A stretch of DNA of 64,000 nucleotides. It comes from Streptomyces bungoensis. Its GTDB lineage: Bacteria > Actinomycetota > Actinomycetes > Streptomycetales > Streptomycetaceae. Of this stretch, positions 49,658-59,595 are shown in pieces; positions within the stretch are counted from its first letter, which is position 1, and the number at the start of each line of letters is the position of its first letter. Where the stretch lies: the NCBI RefSeq assembly GCF_001514215.1, contig NZ_KQ948852.1, forward strand, positions 12,292-76,291, written 5' to 3'. The position numbers and the translations under genes were made by a program. The notes under the pieces were generated by a model. The model was given only the letters and a program-made list of their open reading frames with translations, was not told the DNA's origin and searched no databases.

Positions 49658-50068
49658 TCAGGCGACGGGCATGACGAGTGCGGGCAGGGTGCGCTGCATG
49701 CGCAGGGCGTCGACGGACTCGGCGAGCAGTTCGTACTCGGTGGTGTCGTCGCTGGCCGCGATCCGCACCAGCCGTCCGGCGGCCAGCTCGTCCCCGACCC
49801 GTTCCTGCCGCGCCACGTCCGCGCACCAGGCGCGCAGCAGGGCGGGCACGTCGGCCACGGTGGCCGCGACCGGGACGAGCGCGCCCGCCGGGAAGGCGGG
49901 GTCCTCGGGGCTGGGATCGAGGCGTTCGGCGATCCAGGACGCCCGGTCCCGTAACCACCACAGCGCCAGTGCGAGGGTGGGCGCGCGATAGGTGCCGAGT
50001 GGCACCCCGACGCGCTGTCCGCCGCACATGCCGTATGCCGTGACATGGCACAGGAATTCGTCGTGCAC
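49658..50068 (-). CDS. Conserved hypothetical protein
   Basis: A 136-residue soluble protein beginning MHDEFLCHVTAYGMCGGQRVG from a GTG at 50068 with GGGGGA upstream. It contains LALALWWLRDRASWIAERLDP and a helical C-terminal half with VARQERVGDELAAGRLVRIA. The composition and codon bias are those of a real gene. I have seen similar short Streptomyces proteins but know no function or named domain. Two cysteines (C7, C15) could matter. Confidence 0.7.
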   Translation of the reverse strand: MHDEFLCHVTAYGMCGGQRVGVPLGTYRAPTLALALWWLRDRASWIAERLDPSPEDPAFPAGALVPVAATVADVPALLRAWCADVARQERVGDELAAGRLVRIAASDDTTEYELLAESVDALRMQRTLPALVMPVA

Positions 50069-50390
50069 GATCACTCCCCCGTCGCCTCGCTGGTGTGCAG
50101 GACGGTGCCAGGGGGTCGCCTCGCTTTGTGTGCGGCCCTGTGCGGGAAGTGCCCCTAACGTCGAGTATCGCCACTCACGACACAGTGTCACCATGACTTT
50201 CCGGCCAGTCTGCTGGCATATTCACCGCCCGTTCTGGCCGGTAATGCACGGGCAGGCCGCGGCCGCGGGCATGACCCCGGAGGTAATCGACCGGTCCCCG
50301 CCACTCGGGCATGGTGGTCACACCGGATCGGCGAACCCCCGGATCCGGCTCCTGACCAGCAGTGACGACCTCCATGGAGGCTGATTCGCC
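50069..50390. other. Divergent intergenic region with two dyads
   Basis: No gene seen in 322 bp. It holds an 11-bp palindrome GACACAGTGTC (50179-50189) and a wide inverted repeat CCGGCCAG (50201-50208) with CTGGCCGG (50234-50241) around an AT-richer centre. Both are candidate regulator sites for the hypothetical gene on the left or the NTF2-like gene on the right. Confidence 0.5.
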
Positions 50391-50774
50391 ATGACCGTGA
50401 ACACCGACCGTTACGAGAGCGCCGTCGCCCGTTACCTCGAGGCCTGGAACGCCACCGGACCGGAGGCCCGCGAGAAGGCGGTCGCCGCGGCCTGGGCCGC
50501 GGACGGCAGCTACACCGACCCGCTGGCGGACGTCCGCGGGCACGACGGGATCGCGGCCGTGATCGCCGCCGCCCAGGAGCAGTTCCCGGGGTTCTCGTTC
50601 CGCCTCCTCGGCGCGGTGGACGGGCACCGCGACATCGCGCGCTTCCGCTGGGAGCTGGTGAACGAGGCCGACGGCTCGGCTCCGGTGGCCGGGTCCGACG
50701 TGATCACCCTGGACGGCGAGGGCCGCATCCGCCAGGTGCTGGGCTTCCTGGACCGGCTGCCGGCCGCGGAGTGA
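50391..50774 (+). CDS. NTF2-like / SnoaL-type small protein
   Basis: A 127-residue protein of the NTF2-like cone-fold superfamily: YLEAWNATGPEAREKAVAAAWAADGSYTDPLADVRG then GHDGIAAVIAAAQEQFPGFSFRL and RFRWELVNEADGSAP, ending DVITLDGEGRIRQVLGFLDRL. Family members include steroid isomerases, polyketide cyclases and ligand-binding proteins; the substrate is unknown. It stands alone and ends at a strong terminator. Confidence 0.9.
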   Translation: MTVNTDRYESAVARYLEAWNATGPEAREKAVAAAWAADGSYTDPLADVRGHDGIAAVIAAAQEQFPGFSFRLLGAVDGHRDIARFRWELVNEADGSAPVAGSDVITLDGEGRIRQVLGFLDRLPAAE

Positions 50775-50782
50775 CACGCGAC

Positions 50783-50815
50783 GGGGGCGCCCGTCCGGCC
50801 AGGACGGGCGCCCCC
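50783..50815. terminator. Bidirectional terminator
   Basis: Perfect 14-bp stem GGGGGCGCCCGTCC / GGACGGGCGCCCCC with a five-base loop, exactly between the convergent NTF2-like and MgrA genes. Confidence 0.85.
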
Positions 50816-50821
50816 GAGTGC

Positions 50822-51814
<993 letters not shown>

Positions 51815-51925
51815 CAGGACTCCAGAGGGGTGGGCACACGGTCGGGCCCGTCCACTCTTCCCCGGCCGGTGTACAGCGGTCCAACAGGTAAATGCGATGG
51901 GATTGTGCGACTAGGCTGCTCAATC

Positions 51926-52807
51926 ATGGAACTGCGTCATCTCCAGCACTTCGTCGCGGTCGCCGAGGACCAGCACTTCACCCGGGCCGCCGAGCGCCTG
52001 ATGGTGTCCCAGTCGGGCCTGTCGGCGTCCATCCGGGCGCTGGAGCGGGAGCTCAGGGCGCCGCTGTTCGTGCGGACCACCCGGCGGGTGACGCTGACCG
52101 AGGCGGGGCGCGCCCTGCTGCGGGAGGCCGAGGGGATCCTGGCCCAGGTGCGCGCGGCGCACGAGGCGGTGGCCGCGGTGCAGGGCGTGCTGCGCGGCAC
52201 GCTGGCCCTGGGCACCGAGCAGTGCATCGCGGGGGTGCCCGTGGCGCGGCTGCTGGCGGCCTTCCGGCGGCGCCATCCGGACGTGGAGGTCCGGCTGCGG
52301 CAGGCGGGCTCCGGCGCGCTGGCCGAGGAGGTCGCGGCCGGACGGCTGGACCTGGCCTTCGCCTACCGCACCCGGGCGGACGGCGACCAACTGCGCTCGG
52401 TGTCGCTGGCCGGCGAGCCGATGACCGTGCTGTGCCACCCCAGCCACCGGCTCGCCGCGGCGGGGGCGGTGCTCGGGCCGGAGGACCTGGCGGGTGAGGT
52501 CTTCGTCGACTTCCACCCGGACTGGGGGCCGCGCCGCACCACCGACGCCGCCTTCACCGCGGCCGGCGTCCGGCGCACGGTGGCACTGGAGGTCAACGAC
52601 GTGCACAGCCTGCTGGACCTGGTCGACGAGAACCTCGGCGTCGCCGTCGTGCCGCGGCACTTCCGGCACAAGCGGCCCGCGCTCACGGCGCTCCCGCTGA
52701 AGGGCACGGCCGAGACGGAGTACGAGACGGTCGCCCTGCTGCCGCCGGAGCGGGCCACCAGCCCGGCGGCCCGCGCACTGGTCACGCTGCTGGAGACGGG
52801 CGGCTAG
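51926..52807 (+). CDS. LysR family transcriptional regulator
   Basis: A 293-residue LysR protein. The N-terminal HTH is MELRHLQHFVAVAEDQHFTRAAERLMVSQSGLSASIRALERELRAPLFVRTTRRVTLT, with the rest an effector-binding domain of two alpha/beta subdomains (GTLALGTEQCIAGVPVARLLAAF; NLGVAVVPRHF). It is divergent from the MgrA-type reductase gene, the usual position for a LysR target. Inducer unknown, possibly a reactive aldehyde. Confidence 0.92.
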   Translation: MELRHLQHFVAVAEDQHFTRAAERLMVSQSGLSASIRALERELRAPLFVRTTRRVTLTEAGRALLREAEGILAQVRAAHEAVAAVQGVLRGTLALGTEQCIAGVPVARLLAAFRRRHPDVEVRLRQAGSGALAEEVAAGRLDLAFAYRTRADGDQLRSVSLAGEPMTVLCHPSHRLAAAGAVLGPEDLAGEVFVDFHPDWGPRRTTDAAFTAAGVRRTVALEVNDVHSLLDLVDENLGVAVVPRHFRHKRPALTALPLKGTAETEYETVALLPPERATSPAARALVTLLETGG

Positions 52808-52880
52808 CTCCTCGCGGCGCGCGGCCGCGGGCCGCAGGTTCGGCGGCGCACGAGCGGGCCCGATGCGCCATGGTGGACCC

Positions 52881-53396
52881 ATGCATGCCAAGGACATCCT
52901 CATCGACGGCTACGGCCGCATCCGGGAAGAAGTCCACGCCGCCCTCGACGGCCTCGGACCGGACGAGCTGCACCACCGCCCGGCGCCCGGCGCCAACTCC
53001 GTCGCCTGGCTGGTCTGGCACCTCACCCGGGTGCAGGACGACCACGTCGCCGGCGCCTTCGGCCTCGACCAGGTGTGGCTCTCCCAGGGCTTCGAGAAAC
53101 GCTTCGGCCTGGACCTGCCGCGGCACGACACCGGGTACGGGCACGGTCCCGCCGAGGTGGCGAAGGTGCGCGTGGAGTCGGCCGGGCCGCTGGCGGAGTA
53201 CTACGACGCCGTGCACGAGCAGACCCTCGGCGCCCTGCGCTCGCTGGCCGCCAAGGACCTGGAGCGGGTGGTGGACGAGCGCTGGGATCCGCCGGTGACG
53301 CTGGCGGTGCGCCTGGTGAGCGTCCTGTCCGACGACCTCCAGCACGCCGGACAGGCCGCCTACCTCAAGGGCCTGGTTCAGAGCGCGGCCGCGTAG
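52881..53396 (+). CDS. DinB family protein (DUF664)
   Basis: A 171-residue four-helix-bundle protein of the DinB/DUF664 type: [20 protein letters not shown] with [22 protein letters not shown], and [21 protein letters not shown] at the end. The three metal-binding histidines of the fold are plausible at H in WHLTR, H in DDHVAG and H in LQHAGQ. Members are metal-dependent thiol-linked enzymes or of unknown role. ATG 52881. Its last 19 bp overlap the convergent adenosine deaminase gene. Confidence 0.9.
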   Translation: MHAKDILIDGYGRIREEVHAALDGLGPDELHHRPAPGANSVAWLVWHLTRVQDDHVAGAFGLDQVWLSQGFEKRFGLDLPRHDTGYGHGPAEVAKVRVESAGPLAEYYDAVHEQTLGALRSLAAKDLERVVDERWDPPVTLAVRLVSVLSDDLQHAGQAAYLKGLVQSAAA

Positions 53397-54457
53397 CCGG
53401 GCAGGACCACGTCCTCGATGAGGGCGTTGCGCTCGTCGAACGGGACGAAGGCGCTCTTGAGGGCGTTCACGGTGACCGTGCGCAGGTCCTCCACCGTCCA
53501 GCCGGCCTCCTCGACCAGCAGGGACATCTCCCGGGTCATCGTCGTCCCCGACACCAGACGGTTGTCGGTGTTGAGGGTGACCCGGAAGCCGAGGTCCTTC
53601 AGCGCGGTGATCGGGTGCTCGGCGATCGAGCCGGCGCAGCCGGTCTGCAGGTTGGAGGTGGGGCACATCTCCAGGGCGATCCGGCGGTCGCGCACCCAGG
53701 ACGCCAGCCGGCCGAGCTTGCCGGCCGCGAGGTCGGGGATGTCCTCGGTCAGGCGCACGCCGTGGCCGATGCGCTGGGCGCCGCACACCTGCAGCGCCTG
53801 GTGGATGCTGGGCAGGCCGTGCGCCTCGCCGGCGTGGATGGTGAACGGCACGCTCTCGCGGCGCAGGAGGTCGAAGGCCTCCAGGTGGTCGGCGGGCGGG
53901 AAGCCGTCCTCGGCGCCGGCGATGTCGAAGCCGACGACGCCCGCGTCGCGGTAGGCGACGGCCAGGCCGGCCGCCTCGCGGACCCGGTCGAACATGCGCA
54001 TGCCGCACAGCAGGGTGCCGACGCGGACCGGGGTGCCGGCGGCGGCCGCCTTGGCCATGCCGGCGGCCAGGCCCTCCTGCACGGTCTCCACGACCTCGCG
54101 CATGGTGAGCCCGCCCCGGGTGTTCAGCTCGGGGGCGTAGCGCACCTCGGCGTAGACGACGCCGTCGGCGGCGAGGTCGAGGACGTACTCCTCGGCGGTG
54201 CGCAGCAGGCCCTCGCGGGTCTGCATGACGGCGAGGGTGTGCTCGAAGGTGGCTATGTAGCGGACCAGGTCACCGGAGTTGGCGGCGTCGTAGAACCACG
54301 CGGCGAGCTCGTCCGGGTCGGTGGTGGGCAGGGCGTGGCCGACCGCGGCCGCGAGTTCCACGACGGTGGCGGGGCGCAGGCCGCCGTCGAGGTGGTCGTG
54401 CAGCACGGCCTTGGGGAGCCGGCGGAGGGTCTCGGTGTCGATGCGGGGCGCGGTCAT
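53378..54457 (-). CDS. add: Adenosine deaminase
   Basis: A 359-residue zinc amidohydrolase converting adenosine to inosine in purine salvage. Features are the N-terminal [23 protein letters not shown] (metal HxH), [22 protein letters not shown] (HAGE), [13 protein letters not shown] (HG) and the metal/catalytic [18 protein letters not shown] near the end, where NTDNR replaces NTDDP of the standard enzyme, a variation common in actinobacterial Add. ATG 54457. The 3' end overlaps the DinB gene by 19 bp tail to tail. A VOC gene lies 57 bp upstream on the same strand. Confidence 0.95.
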   Translation of the reverse strand: MTAPRIDTETLRRLPKAVLHDHLDGGLRPATVVELAAAVGHALPTTDPDELAAWFYDAANSGDLVRYIATFEHTLAVMQTREGLLRTAEEYVLDLAADGVVYAEVRYAPELNTRGGLTMREVVETVQEGLAAGMAKAAAAGTPVRVGTLLCGMRMFDRVREAAGLAVAYRDAGVVGFDIAGAEDGFPPADHLEAFDLLRRESVPFTIHAGEAHGLPSIHQALQVCGAQRIGHGVRLTEDIPDLAAGKLGRLASWVRDRRIALEMCPTSNLQTGCAGSIAEHPITALKDLGFRVTLNTDNRLVSGTTMTREMSLLVEEAGWTVEDLRTVTVNALKSAFVPFDERNALIEDVVLPGYAAAL

Positions 54458-54514
54458 GGCAGGGCTTTCCTCGGCAGGTGGTTCCGGGCGGGTGGTTCTC
54501 GGCGGGTCAGGCGG

Positions 54515-54907
54515 TCACGCGGCGGGCTGGAGCAGGTCCCAGCGGTTGCCGTACAGGTCCTGGAAGACGGCGACCGTGCCGTACGGCTCGTGGCGCGGGG
54601 CCTCCAGGAAGGTCACGCCGGCGGCGGTCATGCGGGCGTGGTCGCGGGCGAAGTCGTCGGTGTGCAGGAAGAACCCGACCCGCCCGCCGGTCTGGTCCCC
54701 CACCCGGGCACGCTGTCCCTCGTCCTTGGCGCGGGCGAGCAGCAGGCCGGTGCCGGCGGCCGCGGGGCCGGGCTCGACGACGACCCAGCGGGAGCCGTCG
54801 GGGCGCGGCGCGTCCTCGGCCAGCCGGAAACCGAGCGCCCCGGTGTAGAAGCGGATCGCCTCGTCGTAGTCGTCGACGACGAGGGTGACCAGGGCGAGGC
54901 GTCTCAT
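54515..54907 (-). CDS. VOC family glyoxalase-like protein
   Basis: A 130-residue single-domain VOC protein: LALVTLVVDDYDEAIRFYTGALGFRL at the start, WVVVEPGPAAAGTGLLLARA in the middle and the end VAVFQDLYGNRWDLLQ. The Glu of the metal site is replaced in this last segment compared with lactoylglutathione lyase. It is probably co-transcribed with add. Function unknown. Confidence 0.9.
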   Translation of the reverse strand: MRRLALVTLVVDDYDEAIRFYTGALGFRLAEDAPRPDGSRWVVVEPGPAAAGTGLLLARAKDEGQRARVGDQTGGRVGFFLHTDDFARDHARMTAAGVTFLEAPRHEPYGTVAVFQDLYGNRWDLLQPAA

Positions 54908-55007
54908 CGGGGCCTTTCGGTGCCGTCCGGTGGGGTGGTAGCGCGAGAGGTTATACGTAAAACGTCCGCGGCGCCAGTCACCCCCGCGGCACGCGGTGGG
55001 GCAGGTG

Positions 55008-55937
55008 TCAGGGCCGCTCGCCCTGGGCGACCTCCACCCGGTGGTGGAAGTCGGCCATGCCGGTCACGGCGGACAGGCAGGAGACGGCGGTGCAGCCGGC
55101 GAGGAGAGCGGCGGCGACCCGGCGGCGCGCCCGGTGGGCGGGGCGCGGGGCGGCCAGGAGCGCCTGGACGCGGTGCGGGACGGGGCCCGTCGTCGCGGCG
55201 GCCGCGAAACCGGGCCGCGCGGAGCGGACCGCCTGGCCGGCGAGGGCCGCCCGGGCGATGGCGCGGGCGGTCAGGCGCCGGTCGCCGGTCAGGGCCGCCG
55301 CGGCCTCGTCGGCCGCGCGCTCGGCGGCCAGCCGGATCGTCTCGCGGACCGGGCGCAGGGCGGGGTGGCAGTGCGCCGCGAGTTCGGCGGCGGCCAGGAA
55401 GTAGTGGTGGCCGCCCGCGTTGTGCGCCCGCTCGTGCGCGAACAGCGCCTCCCGCTCGGGTCCGTCGAGGCTGCGCAGCATGGCGGTGGTGACGACGATG
55501 CGGTGCGGGCGCCCGGGCAGGGCGTAGGCGTCCGGCCGGGGCGAGTCGACCACGCACAGGTCGCCCGCGGCCGGCCCGCGCCCGGCCTCCGTGCGCGCGG
55601 CGCGGAAGGCGCGGCTCTGGTGCAGCACCGAGCGGATGAGGGTCCAGGCGCACACCGCGAGGGCGCCGACGGAGACGGCGGCGGCCGGGGCGACGACGAG
55701 GTCGGAGGCGGTGCGCAGCGGGTGGACCAGTTCGCCGAGCGCGGCGAACGACGGCAGCTTGAGCAGTCCGGTCAGGACGAACGCGCCGAGCGCGGCGAGC
55801 GAGCAGCCCGCGAGGATCACCGCGCAGGCGGTCAGCGCCCGCAGCGCGGCGACGGGGGCGAGCCGGTCGAGCACCCGCCGGGCCAGCGCCGGGAGGGCGA
55901 ACGGCAGCAGCAGCGGCAGCAGCAGGAGCGCGGTCAT
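55008..55937 (-). CDS. M56 family (BlaR1-like) membrane metallopeptidase
   Basis: A 309-residue integral membrane peptidase with about four helices and a gluzincin zinc site in ALFAHERAHNAGGHHYFL (HExxH), preceded by PGRPHRIVVTTAML. It corresponds to the protease part of BlaR1/MecR1 without the penicillin-sensor domain. The ATG at 55937 overlaps the stop of the BlaI-type repressor gene (ATGA). In such pairs the M56 protease cleaves or triggers loss of the repressor on a wall or copper signal; here the input is unknown. Confidence 0.92.
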   Translation of the reverse strand: MTALLLLPLLLPFALPALARRVLDRLAPVAALRALTACAVILAGCSLAALGAFVLTGLLKLPSFAALGELVHPLRTASDLVVAPAAAVSVGALAVCAWTLIRSVLHQSRAFRAARTEAGRGPAAGDLCVVDSPRPDAYALPGRPHRIVVTTAMLRSLDGPEREALFAHERAHNAGGHHYFLAAAELAAHCHPALRPVRETIRLAAERAADEAAAALTGDRRLTARAIARAALAGQAVRSARPGFAAAATTGPVPHRVQALLAAPRPAHRARRRVAAALLAGCTAVSCLSAVTGMADFHHRVEVAQGERP

Positions 55938-56305
55938 CGGTCGCCGGATTCGAGCAGGTCCCGCAGGATGCGTTCGTCGTCGGGGCTGAGCTGGGCGACG
56001 AACCGGGCCAGGACCGCCTCGCGGTCGCTGTCCCGGTCCAGTTCGCTGTGCATGCGGCGGGCGGTGAGGCCCTGGGCGTCCTGCACCGGGACGTAGGCGT
56101 AGCCGCGGCCCTGGCGCTGCCGGGCGACCACGCCCTTGTCGTGCAGGCGGGTGAGGATCGTGGTCACGGTCGTGCGGGCCAGCCCGCCGCCGAGGCTGAG
56201 CTGCACCTGGCCGGGGGTCTGGGGCGCGCCGGCGGCCCAGAGGGCGGCCATCACGCTCGCTTCGAGCTCGCCGGCCGGCCGGCGTTCGTCCCTGGCGTCG
56301 GTCAT
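55934..56305 (-). CDS. BlaI/MecI/CopY family repressor
   Basis: A 123-residue winged-helix repressor. The DNA-binding domain (residues 10-80) reads GELEASVMAALWAAGAPQTPGQVQLSLGGGLARTTVTTILTRLHDKGVVARQRQGRGYAYVP, followed by a dimerisation helix region DREAVLARFVAQLSPDDERILRDLL. It is coupled to the M56 protease gene. ATG 56305 with GAGGAACGG upstream. I could find only a half-site (TGTAG at 56361-56365) of the usual TACA-TGTA operator in the upstream gap. Confidence 0.93.
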   Translation of the reverse strand: MTDARDERRPAGELEASVMAALWAAGAPQTPGQVQLSLGGGLARTTVTTILTRLHDKGVVARQRQGRGYAYVPVQDAQGLTARRMHSELDRDSDREAVLARFVAQLSPDDERILRDLLESGDR

Positions 56306-56397
56306 GGATCCGTTCCTCACCCCGTCCTGGTCCGCGGCTGCCGCGAAGCGTCCCCCGCATTGTAGGCAGCGGGTGGCGCCGTGCGGCCCGGCTGCCG

Positions 56398-57303
56398 TCA
56401 GGCCGTCCGGGCGCGGGCGGCGTCGAGCAGGGCCAGCTCCTCGCCGGTGAGCCGCAGCGCGCCCGCGGCGACGTTCTCGGCGAGGTGGTCGGGGTCGCCC
56501 GTGCCGGGGATGGCGAGGACGTGCGGGCCCTGGTGCAGCGTCCAGGCGATCCGGATCTGGGCGGGGCTCGCCCCGTGCGCCCGGGCCACGGAGAGCACCG
56601 CCTCGTCGTGGGCGGTGGTCGCGCCGCCCGGACCGGCGGCGCCGGCGACGGCGTAGAAGGGGACGAAGGCGATGCCGCGCTCGCCGCACAGGCGCAGCAC
56701 CTCGTCGTCGACGGGGTCGGGCCGGTCCACGGCGTACCGGTTCTGCACGCACACCACCGGGGCGATCTCCAGCGCCTCGGCGAGGTGCCGGGGCTGGACG
56801 CCGGAGATCCCGAGGTGCCGGATCAGGCCTGCCTCCCGCAGCTCGGCGAGGGCGCCGAAGTGCTCGGCTATGGAGTCCTGGTTCTGGCGGCGGAAGTTGA
56901 CGACGTCGAGGTGGTCGCGGCCGAGCTGCCGCAGGTTCTCCTCGACGTGGCCGCGCAGCTCGTCGGGGCGGGCGGCGGTGCCCCACTCGCCCCGGTAGTC
57001 GCGGAAGGGGCCGACCTTGGTGACGACGACCAGATGCTCGGGGTACGGGGCGAGCGCGCTGTTGATGAGTTCGTTGGCGGAGCGCAGTGAGGAGAAGTAG
57101 AAGGCCGCCGTGTCGATGTGGTCGACGCCGAGTTCGACGGCCCCGCGCAGCACGGCGAGGGAGCGTTCCCGGTCGCCCGGGGTGCCGAGGTGGAAGGCGG
57201 CACTGCCGGTCAGCCGCATCGCACCGAAGCCGACGCGGTGCACGGGGAGGTCGCCGAGCGTCCAGGTGCCGGAGGCGTCCGCGGTGATCGTTTCGGAGGT
57301 CAT
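56398..57303 (-). CDS. Aldo/keto reductase (PdxI-like)
   Basis: A 301-residue NADPH-dependent reductase. Tetrad residues are D and Y in VDHIDTAAFYFSSLRSANELI, K in LVVVTKVGPFRDYRG; the position of the usual His is N in LDVVNFRRQ, as in the pyridoxal-reductase/PdxI group of AKRs. The cofactor end is HVLAIPGTGDPDHLAENVAAGAL. ATG 57303. Pyridoxal reduction is a reasonable guess, not a demonstrated function. Confidence 0.88.
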   Translation of the reverse strand: MTSETITADASGTWTLGDLPVHRVGFGAMRLTGSAAFHLGTPGDRERSLAVLRGAVELGVDHIDTAAFYFSSLRSANELINSALAPYPEHLVVVTKVGPFRDYRGEWGTAARPDELRGHVEENLRQLGRDHLDVVNFRRQNQDSIAEHFGALAELREAGLIRHLGISGVQPRHLAEALEIAPVVCVQNRYAVDRPDPVDDEVLRLCGERGIAFVPFYAVAGAAGPGGATTAHDEAVLSVARAHGASPAQIRIAWTLHQGPHVLAIPGTGDPDHLAENVAAGALRLTGEELALLDAARARTA

Positions 57304-57350
57304 CGGCGGAGTGTGGCACACGGCGGCGTGCCGCTGCCTCGGTGTTTCGG

Positions 57351-57410
57351 GCCGGTGATCGGACGTTCCGGACGGTGACCGGCGTTCCCGGCCGGTGGGC
57401 CGTCGGGACG
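57351..57410. repeat. Imperfect 20-bp tandem repeat, three copies
   Basis: GCCGGTGATCGGACGTTCCG, GACGGTGACCGGCGTTCCCG and GCCGGTGGGCCGTCGGGACG follow each other from 57351. The first two match at about three quarters of positions, the third more weakly. They lie between the ECF gene and the aldo/keto reductase gene start. Confidence 0.5.
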
Positions 57411-57489
57411 CGCGGGCACGGCCGCCACGGCTCGGCGGCCCGGCCGGGGGCCGACTGATCCGAGGCCGCGGCCCTGGCGCCGGTGCCTG

Positions 57490-58692
57490 TCAGCTCCGCC
57501 CGGGGTCCAGCTCCCGCCGGCGCCGCTCCAGGTAGGCCCGTTCGGCCGCGCCGGGGGCCAGTTCGGCGGCCGTCCGGTAGGCCCGGGCCGCCTCGGCCGT
57601 GCGGCCCAGGCGGCGCAGCAGGTCGGCGCGGACGGCGTGCAGCACGTGGTAGCGGTCGAGGCCGAGCGCGTCGACCAGGTCCAGGGCGGCGGCCGGGCCC
57701 TGCACCTCGGCCACCGCGACCGCCCGGTTCAGGGCGACCACGGGCGAGGGCGCGACGGCCGTCAACTGGTCGTACAGGCGCAGGATCTGCCCCCAGTCGG
57801 TGGCGTCGGCGGTGGGCGCGTCGCCGTGCACGGCCTGGACGGCGGCCTGGATCTGGTAAGGGCCGGGCCGGCCCCGGCGCAGGCAGCGGCGGACCAGGTC
57901 CTGGCCCTCGGCGATCAGGCCCCGGTCCCAGCGGGTGCGGTCCTGGCAGGGAAGCGGTACGAGGGTGCCGTCCGCGTCCTGCCGGGCCGGCCGCCGCGCC
58001 TCGGTCAGCAGCATCAGCGCGAGCAGGCCGGTCACCTCGGGCTCGTCCGGCATCAGCCCGGCCAGGAGCCGGCCGAGGCGCACGGCCTCCGCGCACAGGG
58101 CGGGGTCGCCGGTGTAGCCCTCGTTGAAGATCAGGTAGATCACCGCGAGGACCCCGCCGAGCCGGTCGGGCAGGTCGGCGTCGCGGGGCACCCGGTACGG
58201 GATGCCCGCGTCCCGGATCTTGGCCTTGGCCCGCACCAGCCGCTGGGCGAGAGTGGACTCCGGCACCAGGAAGGCGCGGGCGATCTGCGCCGTGCCGAGC
58301 CCGCCGAGCAGGCGCAGGGTGAGGGCGACCCGGGCCTGCGGGGCGAGCGCCGGGTGGCAGCAGGTGAAGATCAGACGGAGCCGGTCGTCGCGCACGGGGC
58401 CCTCCTCGGGCGGTGCGGCGGGCGCGTGCAGCCGGGCGGCCTCCGCCTGCCGGGCGTCCCGGGAGGACTCGCGGCGCAGGCGGTCGACGGCACGGTTGCG
58501 CGCGGTGGTGATGATCCAGCCGGCCGGGCTCGGCGGGACGCCGGTCCGCGGCCACGTCCGCACGGCGGTGGTGAAGGCGTCCTGCACCGCCTCCTCGGCG
58601 AGGTCGATGTCGCCGAGGAAGCGGACGAGGACGGAGACCGCGCGCCCGTACTCGGCGCGGAACACGGCCTCGATGCCGGGAGCTTCGGCCAT
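57490..58692 (-). CDS. ECF sigma factor with DUF6596 extension (ECF42 type)
   Basis: A 400-residue extracytoplasmic-function sigma factor. Sigma2 is at residues 10-75 ([39 protein letters not shown]), sigma4 at about 110-165 ([34 protein letters not shown]), then a long TPR-like C-terminal DUF6596 domain (about 185-400; [41 protein letters not shown]). ECF42 factors have no anti-sigma gene; the C-terminal extension controls them, and they are encoded next to DGPF/YciI proteins, as here (17 bp upstream). Target promoters probably include the YciI gene. Confidence 0.93.
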   Translation of the reverse strand: MAEAPGIEAVFRAEYGRAVSVLVRFLGDIDLAEEAVQDAFTTAVRTWPRTGVPPSPAGWIITTARNRAVDRLRRESSRDARQAEAARLHAPAAPPEEGPVRDDRLRLIFTCCHPALAPQARVALTLRLLGGLGTAQIARAFLVPESTLAQRLVRAKAKIRDAGIPYRVPRDADLPDRLGGVLAVIYLIFNEGYTGDPALCAEAVRLGRLLAGLMPDEPEVTGLLALMLLTEARRPARQDADGTLVPLPCQDRTRWDRGLIAEGQDLVRRCLRRGRPGPYQIQAAVQAVHGDAPTADATDWGQILRLYDQLTAVAPSPVVALNRAVAVAEVQGPAAALDLVDALGLDRYHVLHAVRADLLRRLGRTAEAARAYRTAAELAPGAAERAYLERRRRELDPGRS

Positions 58693-58709
58693 CGGTGCGG
58701 CCTTCGTCC

Positions 58710-59060
58710 TCAGTGCCGGTCCGCGAAGGGCCGTACCTCGACGGGCAGGGTGGTGGCGAGGGCGGCCTTGCGCCCCCACTCCAGGGCCTCGTCCAGGTCG
58801 GCGGCCCGGATCAGGCACAGCCCGCCCAGGTACTCCTTGCCCTCGGCGTAGGGGCCGTCGGTGACGAGCACGTCGTCGCCCCGGGGCCGGAGCACGGTGG
58901 CGGTCTCCGGGCCGTGCAGCCCGCCCGCGAAGACCCAGGCTCCGGCCGCGCGCAGTTCGTCGTTGAAGGCCTCGACCCTGCGCATGATCTCCGCGAGCTC
59001 GTCCGCGGCCGGTGGGGTGCCGCCGGCCGGCTGGACCACGCTGAGCAGGTAGTGCTTCAT
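58710..59060 (-). CDS. YciI/DGPF domain protein
   Basis: A 116-residue YCII-related protein. It has [13 protein letters not shown] at the start, the DGPF-type signature [19 protein letters not shown] and the end [13 protein letters not shown]. These ferredoxin-fold proteins accompany ECF42 sigma factors and are thought to be their regulon or input partners; the biochemical role is unknown. ATG 59060 after TTGGAGAAG; 17 bp before the sigma gene. Confidence 0.93.
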   Translation of the reverse strand: MKHYLLSVVQPAGGTPPAADELAEIMRRVEAFNDELRAAGAWVFAGGLHGPETATVLRPRGDDVLVTDGPYAEGKEYLGGLCLIRAADLDEALEWGRKAALATTLPVEVRPFADRH

Positions 59061-59207
59061 GGCTTCTCCAAGAGGTTCGTCGGACCCGTGTCCGGGCCTG
59101 CTGTCACCTCCTACACGAACGGCGGGGGCCGGGATCGACATCCCGGCCCGGGAATCCGGAAGAAAAGAAGAAGAAGGACTCGCCCGCGCGCCGGCGGGGC
59201 GGCCGGG

Positions 59208-59384
59208 TCAGGCCCGGACGGCGTCCTCCTGTCCCTGCACCACGACGAGGAACGCGTCGGACTCCAGGTCCATCACCACGGTGGCGGGTTCGCCCTCGGC
59301 CCGACGGGCGGCGGCGTACTCCTCCGCGGGCCACGAGCCACGCGGGGCGCCTGCGGGGAACCGCTCCAGAACCTTCTCACTCAT
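59208..59384 (-). CDS. Small hypothetical acidic protein (58 aa)
   Basis: I translated this short minus-strand frame directly: ATG at 59384, stop at 59208, product starts MSEKVLERFPAGAPRGSWPA and ends VVVQGQEDAVRA. Third codon positions are almost all G or C and the sequence is balanced, so it is probably a real gene. I do not recognise a domain. The central part YAAARRAEGEPATVVMDLES followed by AFLVVV suggests a small alpha/beta unit. It lies 147 bp upstream of the YciI gene on the same strand, with a purine-rich AGAAAAGAAGAAGAAGG tract (plus strand, about 59160) between them. Confidence 0.65.
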   Translation of the reverse strand: MSEKVLERFPAGAPRGSWPAEEYAAARRAEGEPATVVMDLESDAFLVVVQGQEDAVRA

Positions 59385-59595
59385 GACAGCCGGTCACCTC
59401 CAGCGACGACAACGAACGGAACGGGCGTGCCGTACTTCTCCGGCTGCCCGGGACCGGTGCGGACATGTCATCCGGGTGGCCCGCATCCGGCGGGAGCGGC
59501 GGGCGGGAAGGGTGAGGAGGGAGTGTCCCCGCATCCACCCGGCCCGTCGGCACGGTACTGCCGGGCGTCCGCACCTTCTCGTCTGGAGCCGCTCG

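Noticed and set aside
56361..56365. BlaI operator upstream of the BlaI/M56 pair
   Set aside because: Only a TGTAG half-site is present; the opposite half is missing, so I do not call an operator.
59160..59180. Purine-only tract as an AT-rich origin or regulatory element
   Set aside because: Too short and isolated; it lies in the leader between the 58-aa and YciI genes and shows no symmetry.
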